Below are positions 1 to 10,844 of a DNA stretch of 46,590 bases, piece by piece (the stretch's first letter is position 1; the number at the start of each line of letters is the position of its first letter). The DNA is from Chromatiaceae bacterium (GTDB lineage: Bacteria; Pseudomonadota; Gammaproteobacteria; Chromatiales; Chromatiaceae): contig JALSSC010000051.1 of the NCBI GenBank assembly GCA_026984455.1, positions 1 to 46,590 of the forward strand, in the 5' to 3' direction. Under the pieces are notes generated by a model. That model did no database searches. It was not told the origin of the DNA and saw nothing but the letters and a program-made list of their open reading frames with translations. The translations under genes and the position numbers were made by a program.

Positions 1-268
1 GGCGGATCTCCGGGGTGGTGCGTGCCTTTTTGTGGCGTCGGATGTTCATGCCCTGTCACCGGGTGATGAGTGAGGGTTCCGCCCCGCGAGGAGGGCCTCC
101 AGGACCTCCCCGGCCCGGAACAGAGGATCGCTCCTCTTGGGAATATAATCACACGGTATGGGAAAGGTAGCGATAACTAGTTATCGTACGTAACAAACCA
201 GACCTGAGATTCGGAGTGAACCCGCCGCCCTTGATGGCCTTTTTTGTTTTACGGTCAGATACATGCAT
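1..268. other. Left-end non-coding stretch
   Basis: No coding region is supported here. It holds half of a 24-nt motif (138-161) that recurs inverted at 39589-39612, a perfect 16-base palindrome at 171-186, and near its right end a short GC segment followed by a T-run (about 240-249) that could be a weak terminator for a gene left of the window. Confidence 0.5.
171..186. promoter_or_regulatory. Perfect 16-bp palindrome
   Basis: CGATAACTAGTTATCG reads the same on both strands and is followed at once by a CGTACG palindrome (185-190). A palindrome of this length in AT-rich sequence inside a GC-rich genome looks like a dimeric regulator site, but no adjacent gene shows what it would control. Confidence 0.3.
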
Positions 269-880
269 CTACCCCGAGCCGACCGGACCCGCAACGTGAG
301 ACTCGGAACCCAAGTCCACCTTGGCGTAGACCTCCGCCAGACCAAGACGGCAGCGAACAGAAGCGAGTTCTACCTCGTCCTCCGGCCGGGTGAAGTCGGA
401 GAGTAGCCACTGCCCATTGCCTTGGCGGCGGTACCGCTCCACCAGGAGCCGATCCTGAGACACCAGCAGATATTCCTGCAAGGTCGGAATCTGACGATAG
501 ATCGCAAACTTCCCGCCCCGGTCCCAGGCCTCGGTGGAGGGTGAGAGGACCTCGACGATGACGTTCGGATTGAGCAGAATATCCTTCCGCTCATCATAGA
601 GTTCAGGTTGCCCACAGACGGCGGCCAGATCCGGATAGGTGAGCGCGTCCGCTGCCTCGATCCGCACCTTCATGTCGCTGGCAAAGACATCACAGGGACG
701 CTCCCGGAGCTGATTTCCCAGGGAGATCACCAGATTCACCACGATATGATTATGGTTCAAGCTGGCCCCCACCATGGCGAACACCTCGCCGTTCACGTAT
801 TCGTGGCGCACGTCCAGGGCCTCACGTTCCATCGCCAGGTAGTCTTCGAAGGTGTAGTGGGGTTGTGGCTGGGCGGACAT
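269..880 (-). CDS. Uma2 family (DUF820) nuclease-fold protein
   Basis: The 203-residue product has the Uma2/DUF820 layout: an N-terminal YTFEDYLAME segment, HEYVNGEVFAM, a central PDLAAVCG stretch, then NVIVEVLSPST and a C-terminal sheet ending near residue 185. The family has a PD-(D/E)XK fold; here the candidate acidic residues are the Asp in YPDLA and the Glu in VEVLSP. In vivo function of the family is poorly known. The start was set at 880 because AAGGAG lies just upstream; the open frame continues further 5' but that part is low-complexity and unlike the family. It is transcribed divergently from aroK, with REP copy A between them. Confidence 0.85.
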   Translation of the reverse strand: MSAQPQPHYTFEDYLAMEREALDVRHEYVNGEVFAMVGASLNHNHIVVNLVISLGNQLRERPCDVFASDMKVRIEAADALTYPDLAAVCGQPELYDERKDILLNPNVIVEVLSPSTEAWDRGGKFAIYRQIPTLQEYLLVSQDRLLVERYRRQGNGQWLLSDFTRPEDEVELASVRCRLGLAEVYAKVDLGSESHVAGPVGSG

Positions 881-940
881 GAGAAAACTCCTTGTGCAAT
901 GAAGGTCGCCGCGCCTTCCGCGGAAGGGTGCCGCGGGGGG

Positions 941-1003
941 GCGGCTGCGGCCACGATGACTCCTGTACGGGGCGGCCACGCCGGATCGCGGCCGGGTCCC
1001 TCC
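941..1003. repeat. REP-like palindromic element, copy A (degenerate)
   Basis: A degenerate relative of copies B and D. It keeps the central box GACTCCTGTACGGGGCGGCC and the GATCGCGGCCG of the right arm, but both outer arms have drifted. It lies in the divergent spacer between the Uma2 gene and aroK. Confidence 0.6.
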
Positions 1004-1137
1004 GGCGTCGGGGCCTATGGGGAAAATGCGGTGGACGGCAGTGTTGCCCAGAGTATACCCAGGAAACCCGACGCATCCCCAAGGCCGGATCTCACGCCCC
1101 TTGCTGCCACCCGTCCTTTCTGGCATAAGTTGGGGGA

Positions 1138-1656
1138 ATGATCAGACCCAACAATATCTTCCTCATCGGCCCCATGGGGGCCGGCAAGTCCACCGTCGGA
1201 CGGCAATTGGCCACGGCCCTGGGTTACCGCTTCGCCGACAGCGACCAAGAGATCCAGGACCGCACCGGGGTGGATATCCCCACCATCTTCGAATACGAGG
1301 GCGAGGCCGGTTTCCGCCACCGCGAGGCCCAGGTGATCGAGGATCTGACCCGAAAAGACCGCTGCGTGCTCGCCACCGGCGGCGGGGCCGTGCTCTCACC
1401 CGACAACCGCCGGAACCTGGCCTCGCGGGGCTTCGTGATCTACCTCCAGTGCAGCCCCGAGCAACAGGCGGAGCGCACCTCGCGTGACCGCAACCGCCCC
1501 CTGCTCCATGAGGGAGACCCCTTGATCCGTCTGCGCGCCTTGGCGGCCGAACGCGATCCCCTGTACCGGGAGACGGCCGACATGATCGTATCCACCGAGC
1601 ACCGTTCCAGCACCTCGGTGGTGAAAGAGATCCAGCAGCGGCTGGACCGGCTATGA
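1138..1656 (+). CDS. aroK: Shikimate kinase
   Basis: A 172-residue cytosolic enzyme that phosphorylates shikimate at the 3-hydroxyl with ATP, the fifth step of the chorismate pathway. The P-loop GPMGAGKST is at residues 11-19, followed by the shikimate-binding DSDQEIQ (the Asp-x-Asp/Glu region), FRHREAQ and the glycine-rich ATGGGAVLS loop. The lid arginines lie in SRDRNRPLL. Length is normal for AroK. It is followed directly by aroB and an AAA/SPOR gene, the gammaproteobacterial aroK-aroB-damX order. The usual upstream pilMNOPQ genes are absent; a Uma2 gene is there instead. Confidence 0.95.
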   Translation: MIRPNNIFLIGPMGAGKSTVGRQLATALGYRFADSDQEIQDRTGVDIPTIFEYEGEAGFRHREAQVIEDLTRKDRCVLATGGGAVLSPDNRRNLASRGFVIYLQCSPEQQAERTSRDRNRPLLHEGDPLIRLRALAAERDPLYRETADMIVSTEHRSSTSVVKEIQQRLDRL

Positions 1657-1676
1657 CCCCGGGTGATCACATCCCC

Positions 1677-2756
1677 ATGAAGACCCTCCACCTGGATCTG
1701 GGCCAGCGCGCCTACCCCATCTATATCGGCCAGGGCCTGCTCGACCGTGCCGAACTCTACCGTCCCCACATCGCTGGCCGGCAGGTCATGGTGGTGACCA
1801 ACGAGACCGTGGCGCCCCTCTATCTGGAGCGGGTGGAGGAGGCCCTCGGCGACTATCAGGTACGTCGCGCCATCCTTCCCGATGGGGAACGTTACAAGAA
1901 TCTGGAGATCTGGAACCGTATCTTCGACGCCCTCCTGGAGAACCACTTCAACCGCCGCTGCACCCTCGTGGCCCTGGGCGGCGGGGTGATCGGCGACATG
2001 GCGGGTTTCGCTGCCGCCTGTTATCAACGGGGGGTGCCATTCATCCAGGTCCCCACCACCCTCCTCGCGCAAGTGGATTCGTCGGTGGGCGGCAAGACCG
2101 GGATCAACCACCGCCTGGGCAAGAACATGATCGGCGCCTTCTACCAGCCCCGGGCGGTGATCGCCGACACCGTCACCCTGGATACCCTGGACGACCGCCA
2201 GTTCGCCGCCGGGATCGCCGAGGTCATAAAGTACGGACTCATCCGTGACCCCGATTTCTTTGCCTGGCTGGAGGAACACATCGCGGCCCTCCTCGCTCGT
2301 GACCCCGACGCCCAGGCCGAAGCCATCGAGCGTTCCTGCCGCAACAAGGCCGAAGTGGTCGCCGCAGACGAACGCGAGGCCGGACAACGCGCCCTGCTCA
2401 ACCTCGGGCACACCTTCGGCCACGCCATAGAGACCGGCATGGGTTACGGACACTGGCTGCACGGCGAGGCGGTCGCTGCGGGGATGTGCATGGCCGCCGA
2501 CCTCTCCCGGCGGCTCGGCTGGATCGACTCTGCCCAGCAGGCCCGGGTGAAGGCCCTGATCGAACGCACCGGTCTGCCCACCTGGGGGCCACCGGAACTG
2601 AGGCGCCAGCGTTTCCTGGAGCTGATCTCGGTGGACAAGAAGGCTCAGGATGCCGGGCTGCGGCTGGTCCTGCTCCGTGCCATCGGTGAGGCGACGGTCA
2701 GCGGAGACTTCGATCCCGAGGCCCTGGCGGCCACCCTCGACAGCCGTCCCATCTGA
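1677..2756 (+). CDS. aroB: 3-dehydroquinate synthase
   Basis: AroB turns DAHP into 3-dehydroquinate using NAD and a divalent metal. Visible signatures are the NAD-binding [14 protein letters not shown], the substrate loop [18 protein letters not shown] and the metal ligands in [11 protein letters not shown] and [10 protein letters not shown] chose ATG 1677 ([15 protein letters not shown]), which fits the family N-terminus and gives 359 residues. An in-frame ATG at 1653 overlaps the aroK stop as ATGA and would add eight residues. The short gap to aroK implies co-transcription, and the next gene starts 13 bases after the stop. Confidence 0.95.
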   Translation: MKTLHLDLGQRAYPIYIGQGLLDRAELYRPHIAGRQVMVVTNETVAPLYLERVEEALGDYQVRRAILPDGERYKNLEIWNRIFDALLENHFNRRCTLVALGGGVIGDMAGFAAACYQRGVPFIQVPTTLLAQVDSSVGGKTGINHRLGKNMIGAFYQPRAVIADTVTLDTLDDRQFAAGIAEVIKYGLIRDPDFFAWLEEHIAALLARDPDAQAEAIERSCRNKAEVVAADEREAGQRALLNLGHTFGHAIETGMGYGHWLHGEAVAAGMCMAADLSRRLGWIDSAQQARVKALIERTGLPTWGPPELRRQRFLELISVDKKAQDAGLRLVLLRAIGEATVSGDFDPEALAATLDSRPI

Positions 2757-2769
2757 GCCCATCCCCACC

Positions 2770-4236
2770 GTGAGCACTCCCCCCTACTTCCAGGGCGTGG
2801 CCCAGACCCGGTTCCTGGAACGCCTGTTGGCGATCCTGGAGGCCGCCGAGCAGGTGCCCCTGGTCACCGGTCCCCTGGGGGCCGGTAAGACCACCCTCGC
2901 CTTCAGGCTCCTCGCCTCTCCACCCGAACACTGGCTGCCCTGCCGGATCGATGCCAACCCCTTGATGCACCCGGATCAGCTCCTGGTGATCATCGCCCGC
3001 TGCCTGGAACTTTCCCCTGGCGACCCCCAACTGGAACACCAGGTTCCCGAACGCCTCGCCCAGAGGCGCCTGGAGGGACGCCTGCCCCTGCTGTTGGTGG
3101 ACGATGCCGATCAGCTGCCCCCCGCCACCCTCATGGCCCTGCTCCACCTCCAGCAGCGCGAGGCCGACGGGCTCCCCCTGTGCGCACTGCTCCTGTTGGC
3201 CGATCCAGCCATCATCCCAAAGCTCCAGTCGGAGCAGATGGCGGCCATGGGTACTGCCCGGATCCTGCCCATGGAGTTACCGCTCCTGGAGGCCGAGGAG
3301 ATGCGCGACTACATCACCCACTTTCTGCAAACGGAGGAGATCGCCTCGCGCGTGCCCTTGCGACCGGAAAACCTGCGGCGCATCCACCAACTGAGCCAGG
3401 GCATCCCCGGGCGCGTCGACGAGGCGGTGCTGGAGATCCTGCGTGAGGCGAGGGGCAAGTCGCCACGCCCCCTCTCCCATCGGCGTCACCTGCTCCCCGC
3501 CACCGTCATCCTTGCCCTCGTGTTGGGCCTCGGGCTCCTCGGCTGGTGGCTGCCCGGCGACAAGGCCCCTGATGAGCAGGACCTGCCCACCGCCCCTGGG
3601 GACGGAGGACAATTGGTCCTCGCCCTGCCGGAGAAACCCGCGTCCGGAGTCCCCGGGGAAGAGACCTCGGTCCCATCCACCCGCGCCCGGGAAACCACAG
3701 GTACTTCGACTGGTGGAGACACGTCCAATGATGGCAGGGTCCCATCCGTCTCCGTGCAGAAAATGACGAAGGCCTCGAGCCCCCAACCTGTCCGGAGAGT
3801 CGCCCGGATTTCTCCACAGGAGACCGACGCGGATTCCGAGCCCCTCATTCCATCACCGCCGAGACCAGAGGCCGTGCCGGAGGCCCCCATGGTCCCGCCA
3901 CGGCCCGTTCCTACCGAGGCCGGCCCGCGGCACCCCGTCGATGCCAGTCAGTGGATCCTCAAACAACCCCCCGGCCACTACGGCCTGCAACTCCTGGCCC
4001 TCGCCGATCCGGGCGCGGTGCAGGGATTCATGGACAAACACGGACTGCGGGGGAAGGCCGGATACTACCAGGCACGGCGCAGGGGGAAAGACATCTACGT
4101 CCTCATCTACGGCAGCTTCCCGGACCGCGCCAGCGCCCTGAAGGCACGCGACCGTCTGCCCCCGACCCTGCGCAGGGCGCGGCCCTGGCCGAGATTGATG
4201 AAGAACGTACAGGCGGAAATCAGGTCATCGCGGTAA
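2770..4236 (+). CDS. DamX-like inner-membrane AAA ATPase with C-terminal SPOR domain
   Basis: The 488-residue protein starts at GTG 2770. An AAA/ExeA-type ATPase fills residues 1-225, with Walker A GPLGAGKTT at 34-42 and Walker B LLLVDDAD at 107-114. One membrane span is at about 241-263, then a long Pro/Ser/Thr-rich linker, then a SPOR domain at about 396-475 (YGLQLLALADPGAVQGF ... YVLIYGSFPDRASA). SPOR domains bind denuded peptidoglycan at the septum. With aroK and aroB upstream this matches the damX position, and the intact ATPase head marks the longer ancestral architecture. Role in division or septal envelope is inferred from context and domains. Confidence 0.85.
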   Translation: MSTPPYFQGVAQTRFLERLLAILEAAEQVPLVTGPLGAGKTTLAFRLLASPPEHWLPCRIDANPLMHPDQLLVIIARCLELSPGDPQLEHQVPERLAQRRLEGRLPLLLVDDADQLPPATLMALLHLQQREADGLPLCALLLLADPAIIPKLQSEQMAAMGTARILPMELPLLEAEEMRDYITHFLQTEEIASRVPLRPENLRRIHQLSQGIPGRVDEAVLEILREARGKSPRPLSHRRHLLPATVILALVLGLGLLGWWLPGDKAPDEQDLPTAPGDGGQLVLALPEKPASGVPGEETSVPSTRARETTGTSTGGDTSNDGRVPSVSVQKMTKASSPQPVRRVARISPQETDADSEPLIPSPPRPEAVPEAPMVPPRPVPTEAGPRHPVDASQWILKQPPGHYGLQLLALADPGAVQGFMDKHGLRGKAGYYQARRRGKDIYVLIYGSFPDRASALKARDRLPPTLRRARPWPRLMKNVQAEIRSSR

Positions 4237-4305
4237 CAGCCCCTTCTCCCCGGCAGAGGATGGATGGCTGGGGATATGCGCCTTCCGGCGGAAAGGCCCT
4301 TACGA

Positions 4306-4374
4306 GGGAGCGGCCTCAGCCGCGACGGCTCCTGCACAGGGTGGCCACACCAGATAGCGGCTGACGCCGCTCCC
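4306..4374. repeat. REP palindrome pair, copy B
   Basis: Left arm GGGAGCGGCCTCAGCCGCGA, central GGCTCCTGCACAGGGTGGCC, right arm GCGGCTGACGCCGCTCCC. The arms pair with each other. The layout is the same as copy D at 39505-39573 and, inverted, copy C at 17276-17344. Confidence 0.75.
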
Positions 4375-4451
4375 AGGTCGATGCCCATGGGGATGATGCG
4401 GAGGGGCACAAGGCCATCTCAGAAGCCGTTGTCTCTTGGTTCTGGCGCGAA

Positions 4452-4526
4452 CGACGATCGAGGGCACAAGGTCCTTCCCTGGGTCTTTATCTACCGCGGA
4501 ACCGGGAAATGCGATTGCCCGGTTCC
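4452..4526. repeat. CCTTCCCTGG-hairpin repeat, copy 1
   Basis: The box CCTTCCCTGG is followed after about 13 bases by ACCGC and a perfect 9-bp hairpin: GGAACCGGG at 4498-4506, an 11-nt loop holding ATGCGATT, and CCCGGTTCC at 4518-4526. Copies 2 (14562-14623) and 3 (about 37878-37967) share the box, the spacing and a hairpin. Confidence 0.6.
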
Positions 4527-4556
4527 ATCATCTTTCAAGGGCGGCGCCGACGGCAT

Positions 4557-4574
4557 GGGTGTTGCAGGACACCC
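4557..4574 (-). terminator. Small hairpin at the proB 3' end
   Basis: GGGTGT / ACACCC with a 6-nt loop directly after the proB stop on the minus strand. There is no T-run, so termination by this hairpin alone is uncertain. Confidence 0.3.
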
Positions 4575-4575
4575 C

Positions 4576-6854
<2,279 letters not shown>

Positions 6855-6941
6855 TCATAGCGGGACTATGGCAAGCTCTCGCGATACCGTCCCGGGGTAC
6901 GAGCGGCGGCCAGTAGCGAAATATCTGGGTGCGACGGGTAT

Positions 6942-6970
6942 AAAAAAGGCCCCGCCTACGACGGAGCCTT
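6942..6970 (-). terminator. Rho-independent terminator of rplU-rpmA
   Basis: Read on minus: AAGGCTCCG, 7-nt loop, CGGGGCCTT (9 bp with one G:U), with the stem running straight into a T6 tract, 24 bases after the rpmA stop. It separates the ribosomal protein genes from obgE-proB. Confidence 0.85.
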
Positions 6971-6994
6971 GCGGCGCCCCGGAGCGGGCCGCCC

Positions 6995-7255
6995 TCAGGT
7001 GGCGGGAACCACACTCACGTACTTGCGCTTGCGCGGTCCCTTGACCTCGAACTTCACCGCCCCGTCGGTGAGGGCGAAGAGGGTGTAATCACGTCCGCGC
7101 CCCACGTTCTCGCCCTCGTGGAAGCGGGTCCCGCGTTGCCGCACGATGATGCCGCCGGCGCGGATGTGCTGACCGCCGAACACCTTGACGCCCAGCCGCT
7201 TGGATTCGGAATCGCGGCCGTTACGGGAACTGCCGCCTGCCTTCTTGTGTGCCAT
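6995..7255 (-). CDS. rpmA: 50S ribosomal protein L27
   Basis: The 86-residue protein begins [20 protein letters not shown], the L27 N-terminal tail that reaches the peptidyl-transferase centre. [20 protein letters not shown] and [15 protein letters not shown] follow. Length and sequence are typical. It lies 14 bases after rplU and is followed by a strong terminator, so rplU-rpmA form a two-gene unit. Confidence 0.97.
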   Translation of the reverse strand: MAHKKAGGSSRNGRDSESKRLGVKVFGGQHIRAGGIIVRQRGTRFHEGENVGRGRDYTLFALTDGAVKFEVKGPRKRKYVSVVPAT

Positions 7256-7269
7256 GACAGATTACCTCC

Positions 7270-7584
7270 TCAGGCCGCCTGAATGCCGGTGATTTCCAAC
7301 TCGGTGAAGGCCTGGCGATGTCCCTGGCGCTTCAGATGATGCTTCCGCCGCCGGAACTTGATGATGTTGACCTTTCTGGCGCGCCCTTGGGAACGTACCA
7401 CCGCGGTCACCTTTCCACCCTCGACGAAGGGCCTGCCGACCTTCAAATCGTCACCGTCGGCGATCATCAGCACCTTGTCCAGTTCCACCTCGGCGCCCTC
7501 GTCGACCGCCAATCTCTCCACCCGCAGCTTGTCCCCCTGGGACACGCGGTATTGCTTGCCGCCGGTTTGAATCACCGCATACAT
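7270..7584 (-). CDS. rplU: 50S ribosomal protein L21
   Basis: A 104-residue protein beginning [14 protein letters not shown], the L21 signature, followed by [15 protein letters not shown] and the basic [16 protein letters not shown] segment that binds 23S rRNA. The start at 7584 gives the standard length; the longer upstream extension of the open frame is not L21-like. It is first in its operon, with a good sigma70 promoter and a structured leader of about 75 nt. Confidence 0.97.
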   Translation of the reverse strand: MYAVIQTGGKQYRVSQGDKLRVERLAVDEGAEVELDKVLMIADGDDLKVGRPFVEGGKVTAVVRSQGRARKVNIIKFRRRKHHLKRQGHRQAFTELEITGIQAA

Positions 7585-7589
7585 GGCAA

Positions 7590-7660
7590 CGAACCCCGTC
7601 ATCGAAATCTGTGGTTGTCGGAATTGCCGGACACGAATCTGGGCCGGCAAAGATAGAGCC
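7590..7660 (-). promoter_or_regulatory. Structured rplU 5' leader
   Basis: The predicted leader (minus strand) can form two hairpins that share bases: CCGGC / GCCGG with a 9-nt loop, and TTGCCGG / CCGGCAA with a 13-nt loop. Because the GCCGG segment is used by both, they are mutually exclusive, as in autogenous ribosomal-protein leaders. That role is inference. Confidence 0.4.
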
Positions 7661-7665
7661 GGTGA

Positions 7666-7694
7666 ATTCTATGTGAGATATCACGGACAGTCAA
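7666..7694 (-). promoter_or_regulatory. Sigma70 promoter of rplU-rpmA
   Basis: On minus, -35 TTGACT (7689-7694), a 17-bp spacer and -10 TAGAAT (7666-7671): close to consensus with ideal spacing. Transcription would start near 7659. Confidence 0.75.
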
Positions 7695-7699
7695 ACTCT

Positions 7700-8097
7700 G
7701 AGCCAGGCCGAATCGTGCATCAAGGCGCCACCCGGGAGGAAAGAGAGACCCCGACATCTCCCCGCACGATCCCTTACACGGAGAGAAGGAGCGCTTTTCG
7801 CGGGAGCGGCTTCCTTCGCTTCCACGGGCACGGGAAGACCTTCCGGACCAGGCCTGCACGCCAAGCAGCAACGCCCATCACCCGTTCCAGTCCTATGAAA
7901 CTGACGGACTCCGGCACACCGCCAACGACGACTGACTCTGAACCCCTCTCCACAGGGCACCGGCCGGACACGACTGGGCGGCGAGAGCGAAGGCCGGAAC
8001 ACGGCCGGAAGGACCCAGGAGCGAAGAACGGCGGGACCACGCCTCCAGGCAGTCCCTGGCATGTCGCACGGCAGGGGCTCTTGGCACCCTACGGATC
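7700..8097. other. Non-coding spacer upstream of the rplU promoter
   Basis: About 400 bases between the rplU promoter and the end of the peptidoglycan-binding-domain gene. Open frames here are low-complexity and have no family features. I see no RNA gene or clear repeat. Confidence 0.5.
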
Positions 8098-8703
8098 TCA
8101 GTGCTTACCGCCCGATTCTGGAGTGCTCAACAAGCGCATCAGGGTGAATTGATCCGGGAGTCCCGTGACAGGAATCCCCGCACGCTTCTGGTAGGCCTCC
8201 AGGGCCTTGGATGTGCCTTTGCCAAACCGCCCGTCGATCCGGCCCCGATAGAGACCACGCTCTTTCAACGCCCGTTGCAGGCGGAGTAGGGTCTCGCGGT
8301 AGATCAGGGTGGCCTTGCCTTTGGCCCGCACCTCGATGAGCGGAGTCTCGGCCTCGATCCGGGTGGGCGCCATTGCCTGAATCATGGCGCGCACGGCGGT
8401 GACGAAGGGCTGATCGGGGTGGCCCTTGCAGTGATGGGCGAGCAGGGCCAGGAGGACGTTGGTGTTGCGCCAGCCGGCGCTGTCGAAGGTGTCCTTTCGG
8501 TACCTGTTGTCGGCGCTGAGAAAGCCCTCCACCCAGCCGCCGTAGGCGTAGAGGGTCTTTTCCTTCGCCTCCCAGGCCGCCATGAACTGGGCGCATCTCT
8601 GCACTCCCACGCCCTTGACCGCGAAGCGGCCCGCCTGGTCGGCGGACCGAACCGGGGAGATCAGGGCGAGACCGAGGCAGAGCGAAAGCAGGAAGCGGCA
8701 CAT
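8098..8703 (-). CDS. Secreted peptidoglycan-binding-domain protein
   Basis: A 201-residue protein with a signal peptide (residues 1 to about 20, MCRFLLSLCLGLALISPVRS then A). The middle part contains CAQFMAAW, YGGWVEGFLSADNRY and LLALLAHHCKGHP with two cysteines, like small periplasmic Rap1a/HdeA-like helical proteins (weak resemblance). Residues about 130-190 are a PG_binding_1 module (LRLQRALKERGLYRGRIDGR, GTSKALEAYQKRAGIPVTG). ATG 8703 is preferred because GGAG lies 7 bases upstream; ATG 8709 sits on top of it. It is 74 bases downstream of the PEP-CTERM gene on the same strand and may be co-transcribed. No catalytic domain is seen. Confidence 0.75.
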   Translation of the reverse strand: MCRFLLSLCLGLALISPVRSADQAGRFAVKGVGVQRCAQFMAAWEAKEKTLYAYGGWVEGFLSADNRYRKDTFDSAGWRNTNVLLALLAHHCKGHPDQPFVTAVRAMIQAMAPTRIEAETPLIEVRAKGKATLIYRETLLRLQRALKERGLYRGRIDGRFGKGTSKALEAYQKRAGIPVTGLPDQFTLMRLLSTPESGGKH

Positions 8704-8777
8704 AGGCATACTCCGTACACAAGGATCGGGCGGCGGACAGGCCGGGACCCGGCATGAGGCCGGGCCCCGCGGGAGGG

Positions 8778-10763
8778 TCAGGGAGTCCTGGAATAGCGCC
8801 CGCGTCCGATCAGTCCCGTCAGGACGGGCAGCAACAGGAGCCAGGTGGCGGGTTCCGGCACGCTCTGGGTGACGTTCTGGGTGAGCGCGGTCATCTTGAT
8901 GTTGGCCGTGCCCGCCCCCGTGAAGGTGACACCCACAGGGAACCCGCTGGGATTGTTGGGATCCACGTTGGCCGACGGCTCGATTCCGGAGATCCTGAAC
9001 TTGTCCAGGCCGGACGGATCCGCCAGGGTCAGGAAATCAATGAAATCGCCGCTGTGGAAGCCACTGCCCAGGGAGACGAAGGCGCTGCCATCCCACCAGG
9101 CCACCTCGAACAGGCCGTCGCCGAAGCTGCCCGCAGGCAGGGTGAGGGTGGCGAATCGCGGCCCCCCGGTGACCTCGTAGATATAGCCGATGGCCACCTC
9201 GGGGTCGATCCACAGGGGGGTGGTGGGATCGATGCCGATACCCGAGTCACCCACGACGATGGTGAGGTCGAAGCCATCGCTGGGATCGTCGTCCGGCGGC
9301 GGCAGGATCGGGTCCCCCTCGGTGATACCGGAGCCGCTGCCGTTGCCGCCGGTGGGATCGAAGGCCACGCCGCGCAGGTCGGAGACGAAGAAGCCGGTGT
9401 CATAGATCTGGTCGCCGGCGTCGGAGACGGCGATCTTGATGCTGTGCTGCCCCGGGGTCAGAGGGACGGTGATGCCCTGGCGGGGGGACACACCGTCGTA
9501 TTCGATGTCGAGACTGACGTCCTGGGCGCCGTCACTGGGATCGTTGTCGGCCAGGAGGGTGCCCAGGGAATCGCTGTTCACGATCAGGCCCGAACCGTCG
9601 GGGAACACGGTCGTGTTGCGCCCATCCACGAACACGGCCGCCACATCGTTGTAGTCCTGCCAGTCGGGAAATTCCTCGGTGGCGAACATATAGTTGAAAT
9701 GGATGGCGTTGTTGCCCTCGGCCAGATCGAAGTCGAAGGCCAGGACCGTGGCGTCCTCGGTGACGCTGTTCTCACCGGCGGCGGCGAGCAGGTCATCCAG
9801 GCCGGCGTCGCCCTGCTGACTGGCGAAACCGGAATAACCAGTACTGGTGTTGGTGTCGGGCGGAGTGCCGACGCCGCTGGTGAGGAGGATGCCGTCACCG
9901 GCCATCTCGAAGGGATCGTCGGGCGTGTCGGGATCGAGATCCAGGTCGGTGAAATAGGCGGCGGAACCCGGTTGTGGTCCGGGCATCTGCGGTCCGGGTT
10001 CGACCGCGGAAAAGCCGATCCCATCGAATTCCGAGACCAGCCCTTCAGCCCCGTCGGGACCAGTGAAGATTCCGAACTGGAGGGGATCTTCCGTCGCCGT
10101 TCCGTAAAGGGTCGATGCGACCTGGTCGTACGACATCGCGAAAAAATATTCGACCACATTGGTCTCGGCCCCAGTGGAGAAGCTCCCTATCTGGGATGGA
10201 AAGCCATCCACGGGGTCGGAGTCGGCAGGGAATGAAACGCCTTGAACGAAGGCGGAAAATGTACTGCCGGCCGGAAAGCTAGGGGCCGGGCCGTAGGAGA
10301 TCCCGAACACGGAGTCCATGCCCGCCGTGGCCGTCATCGTCATCCCGTCGGGTGGAGCGCTCCCCGGGGCGTCCCAAAACAGAGGGCTCTCGTCGAGTCC
10401 GGCCGAGGACTGCAACGCGCTGCCTCCGAGGGAGGCATAGGGCCCACCGTCGTCGTTGGAAAAGAGGGGGACAGTGGTATTGGGATCGTAGTAGGTGCTG
10501 AGCCAATCATGGAGCGTACCCGTGGGAATGTCCCCGTAGTAGTTCAGGACCGTGTCCGGGAAGCTCGATCCGAGGTTGCCCTGGAACTGGGCGTCGCCCA
10601 CCCGGGTGATACCGGTCCCGTCCGCGATCAGGTGATCGGCGAGGAAGTTCGGGTCGGCCGAGGTGCCGTTATACCCGAATGCGTTGAGGGTGGCCGCGGC
10701 GGCCCCCTGGAGAGTGCACCCAAGCAGCAGTGTGACAGCCCAGGCGAAGATTCGGAGATGCAT
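8778..10763 (-). CDS. PEP-CTERM protein with choice-of-anchor L-type domain
   Basis: The 661-residue protein has a signal peptide (1 to about 24, ending GAAAA). A domain at roughly 310-480 (ATVLAFDFDLAEGNNAIHFN, YMFATEEFPDWQDYNDVAAV) matches the choice-of-anchor L type. The C-terminus is VPEPATWLLLLP, a hydrophobic stretch and an Arg-rich end, the PEP-CTERM sorting signal cut by exosortase A-type enzymes. The body is acidic and Gly/Asp-rich, typical of secreted matrix proteins. No exosortase lies in the window; an exosortase-associated-type ATPase is at 31356. A leader hairpin and a sigma54-like site precede it. Confidence 0.85.
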   Translation of the reverse strand: MHLRIFAWAVTLLLGCTLQGAAAATLNAFGYNGTSADPNFLADHLIADGTGITRVGDAQFQGNLGSSFPDTVLNYYGDIPTGTLHDWLSTYYDPNTTVPLFSNDDGGPYASLGGSALQSSAGLDESPLFWDAPGSAPPDGMTMTATAGMDSVFGISYGPAPSFPAGSTFSAFVQGVSFPADSDPVDGFPSQIGSFSTGAETNVVEYFFAMSYDQVASTLYGTATEDPLQFGIFTGPDGAEGLVSEFDGIGFSAVEPGPQMPGPQPGSAAYFTDLDLDPDTPDDPFEMAGDGILLTSGVGTPPDTNTSTGYSGFASQQGDAGLDDLLAAAGENSVTEDATVLAFDFDLAEGNNAIHFNYMFATEEFPDWQDYNDVAAVFVDGRNTTVFPDGSGLIVNSDSLGTLLADNDPSDGAQDVSLDIEYDGVSPRQGITVPLTPGQHSIKIAVSDAGDQIYDTGFFVSDLRGVAFDPTGGNGSGSGITEGDPILPPPDDDPSDGFDLTIVVGDSGIGIDPTTPLWIDPEVAIGYIYEVTGGPRFATLTLPAGSFGDGLFEVAWWDGSAFVSLGSGFHSGDFIDFLTLADPSGLDKFRISGIEPSANVDPNNPSGFPVGVTFTGAGTANIKMTALTQNVTQSVPEPATWLLLLPVLTGLIGRGRYSRTP

Positions 10764-10795
10764 CCTAGATTCCTCACGGTGGTTGATATGCGAAA

Positions 10796-10814
10796 CGCCT
10801 TCTTTGGGAAGGCG
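10796..10814 (-). promoter_or_regulatory. Leader hairpin of the PEP-CTERM gene
   Basis: CGCCTTC / GAAGGCG with a 5-nt loop, lying between the predicted sigma54 start site and the ribosome binding site of the PEP-CTERM gene. Confidence 0.4.
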
Positions 10815-10827
10815 GAGACTTTATATC

Positions 10828-10844
10828 TGCACAAACCGCACCAA
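10828..10844 (-). promoter_or_regulatory. Candidate sigma54 promoter of the PEP-CTERM gene
   Basis: On minus TTGGTGCGGTTTGTGCA keeps the invariant GG (-24) and GC (-12) with the required 10-base spacing. PEP-CTERM genes in several bacteria are known to be controlled by the PrsK/PrsR system with RpoN, which fits. Two positions of the -24 box deviate from consensus. Confidence 0.5.

Larger units (their letters stand above)
4237..4575. other. Convergent spacer with two repeat elements
   Basis: This 339-bp gap between the DamX-like gene (+) and proB (-) has no supportable gene; a long open frame on plus is the antisense shadow of proB. It contains REP copy B, copy 1 of the CCTTCCCTGG hairpin repeat, and a small hairpin next to the proB stop. 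Confidence 0.7.

Noticed and set aside
269..1126. Longer Uma2 protein starting at 1126
   Set aside because: The extra 82 residues are Arg/Gly/Pro-rich and cover the REP element; the Shine-Dalgarno and family start support 880.
4452..4526. CCTTCCCTGG-hairpin repeat as a cyclic-di-GMP or other known riboswitch
   Set aside because: Neither strand shows the conserved core of GEMM or another class I know, and copies are not consistently placed upstream of genes.
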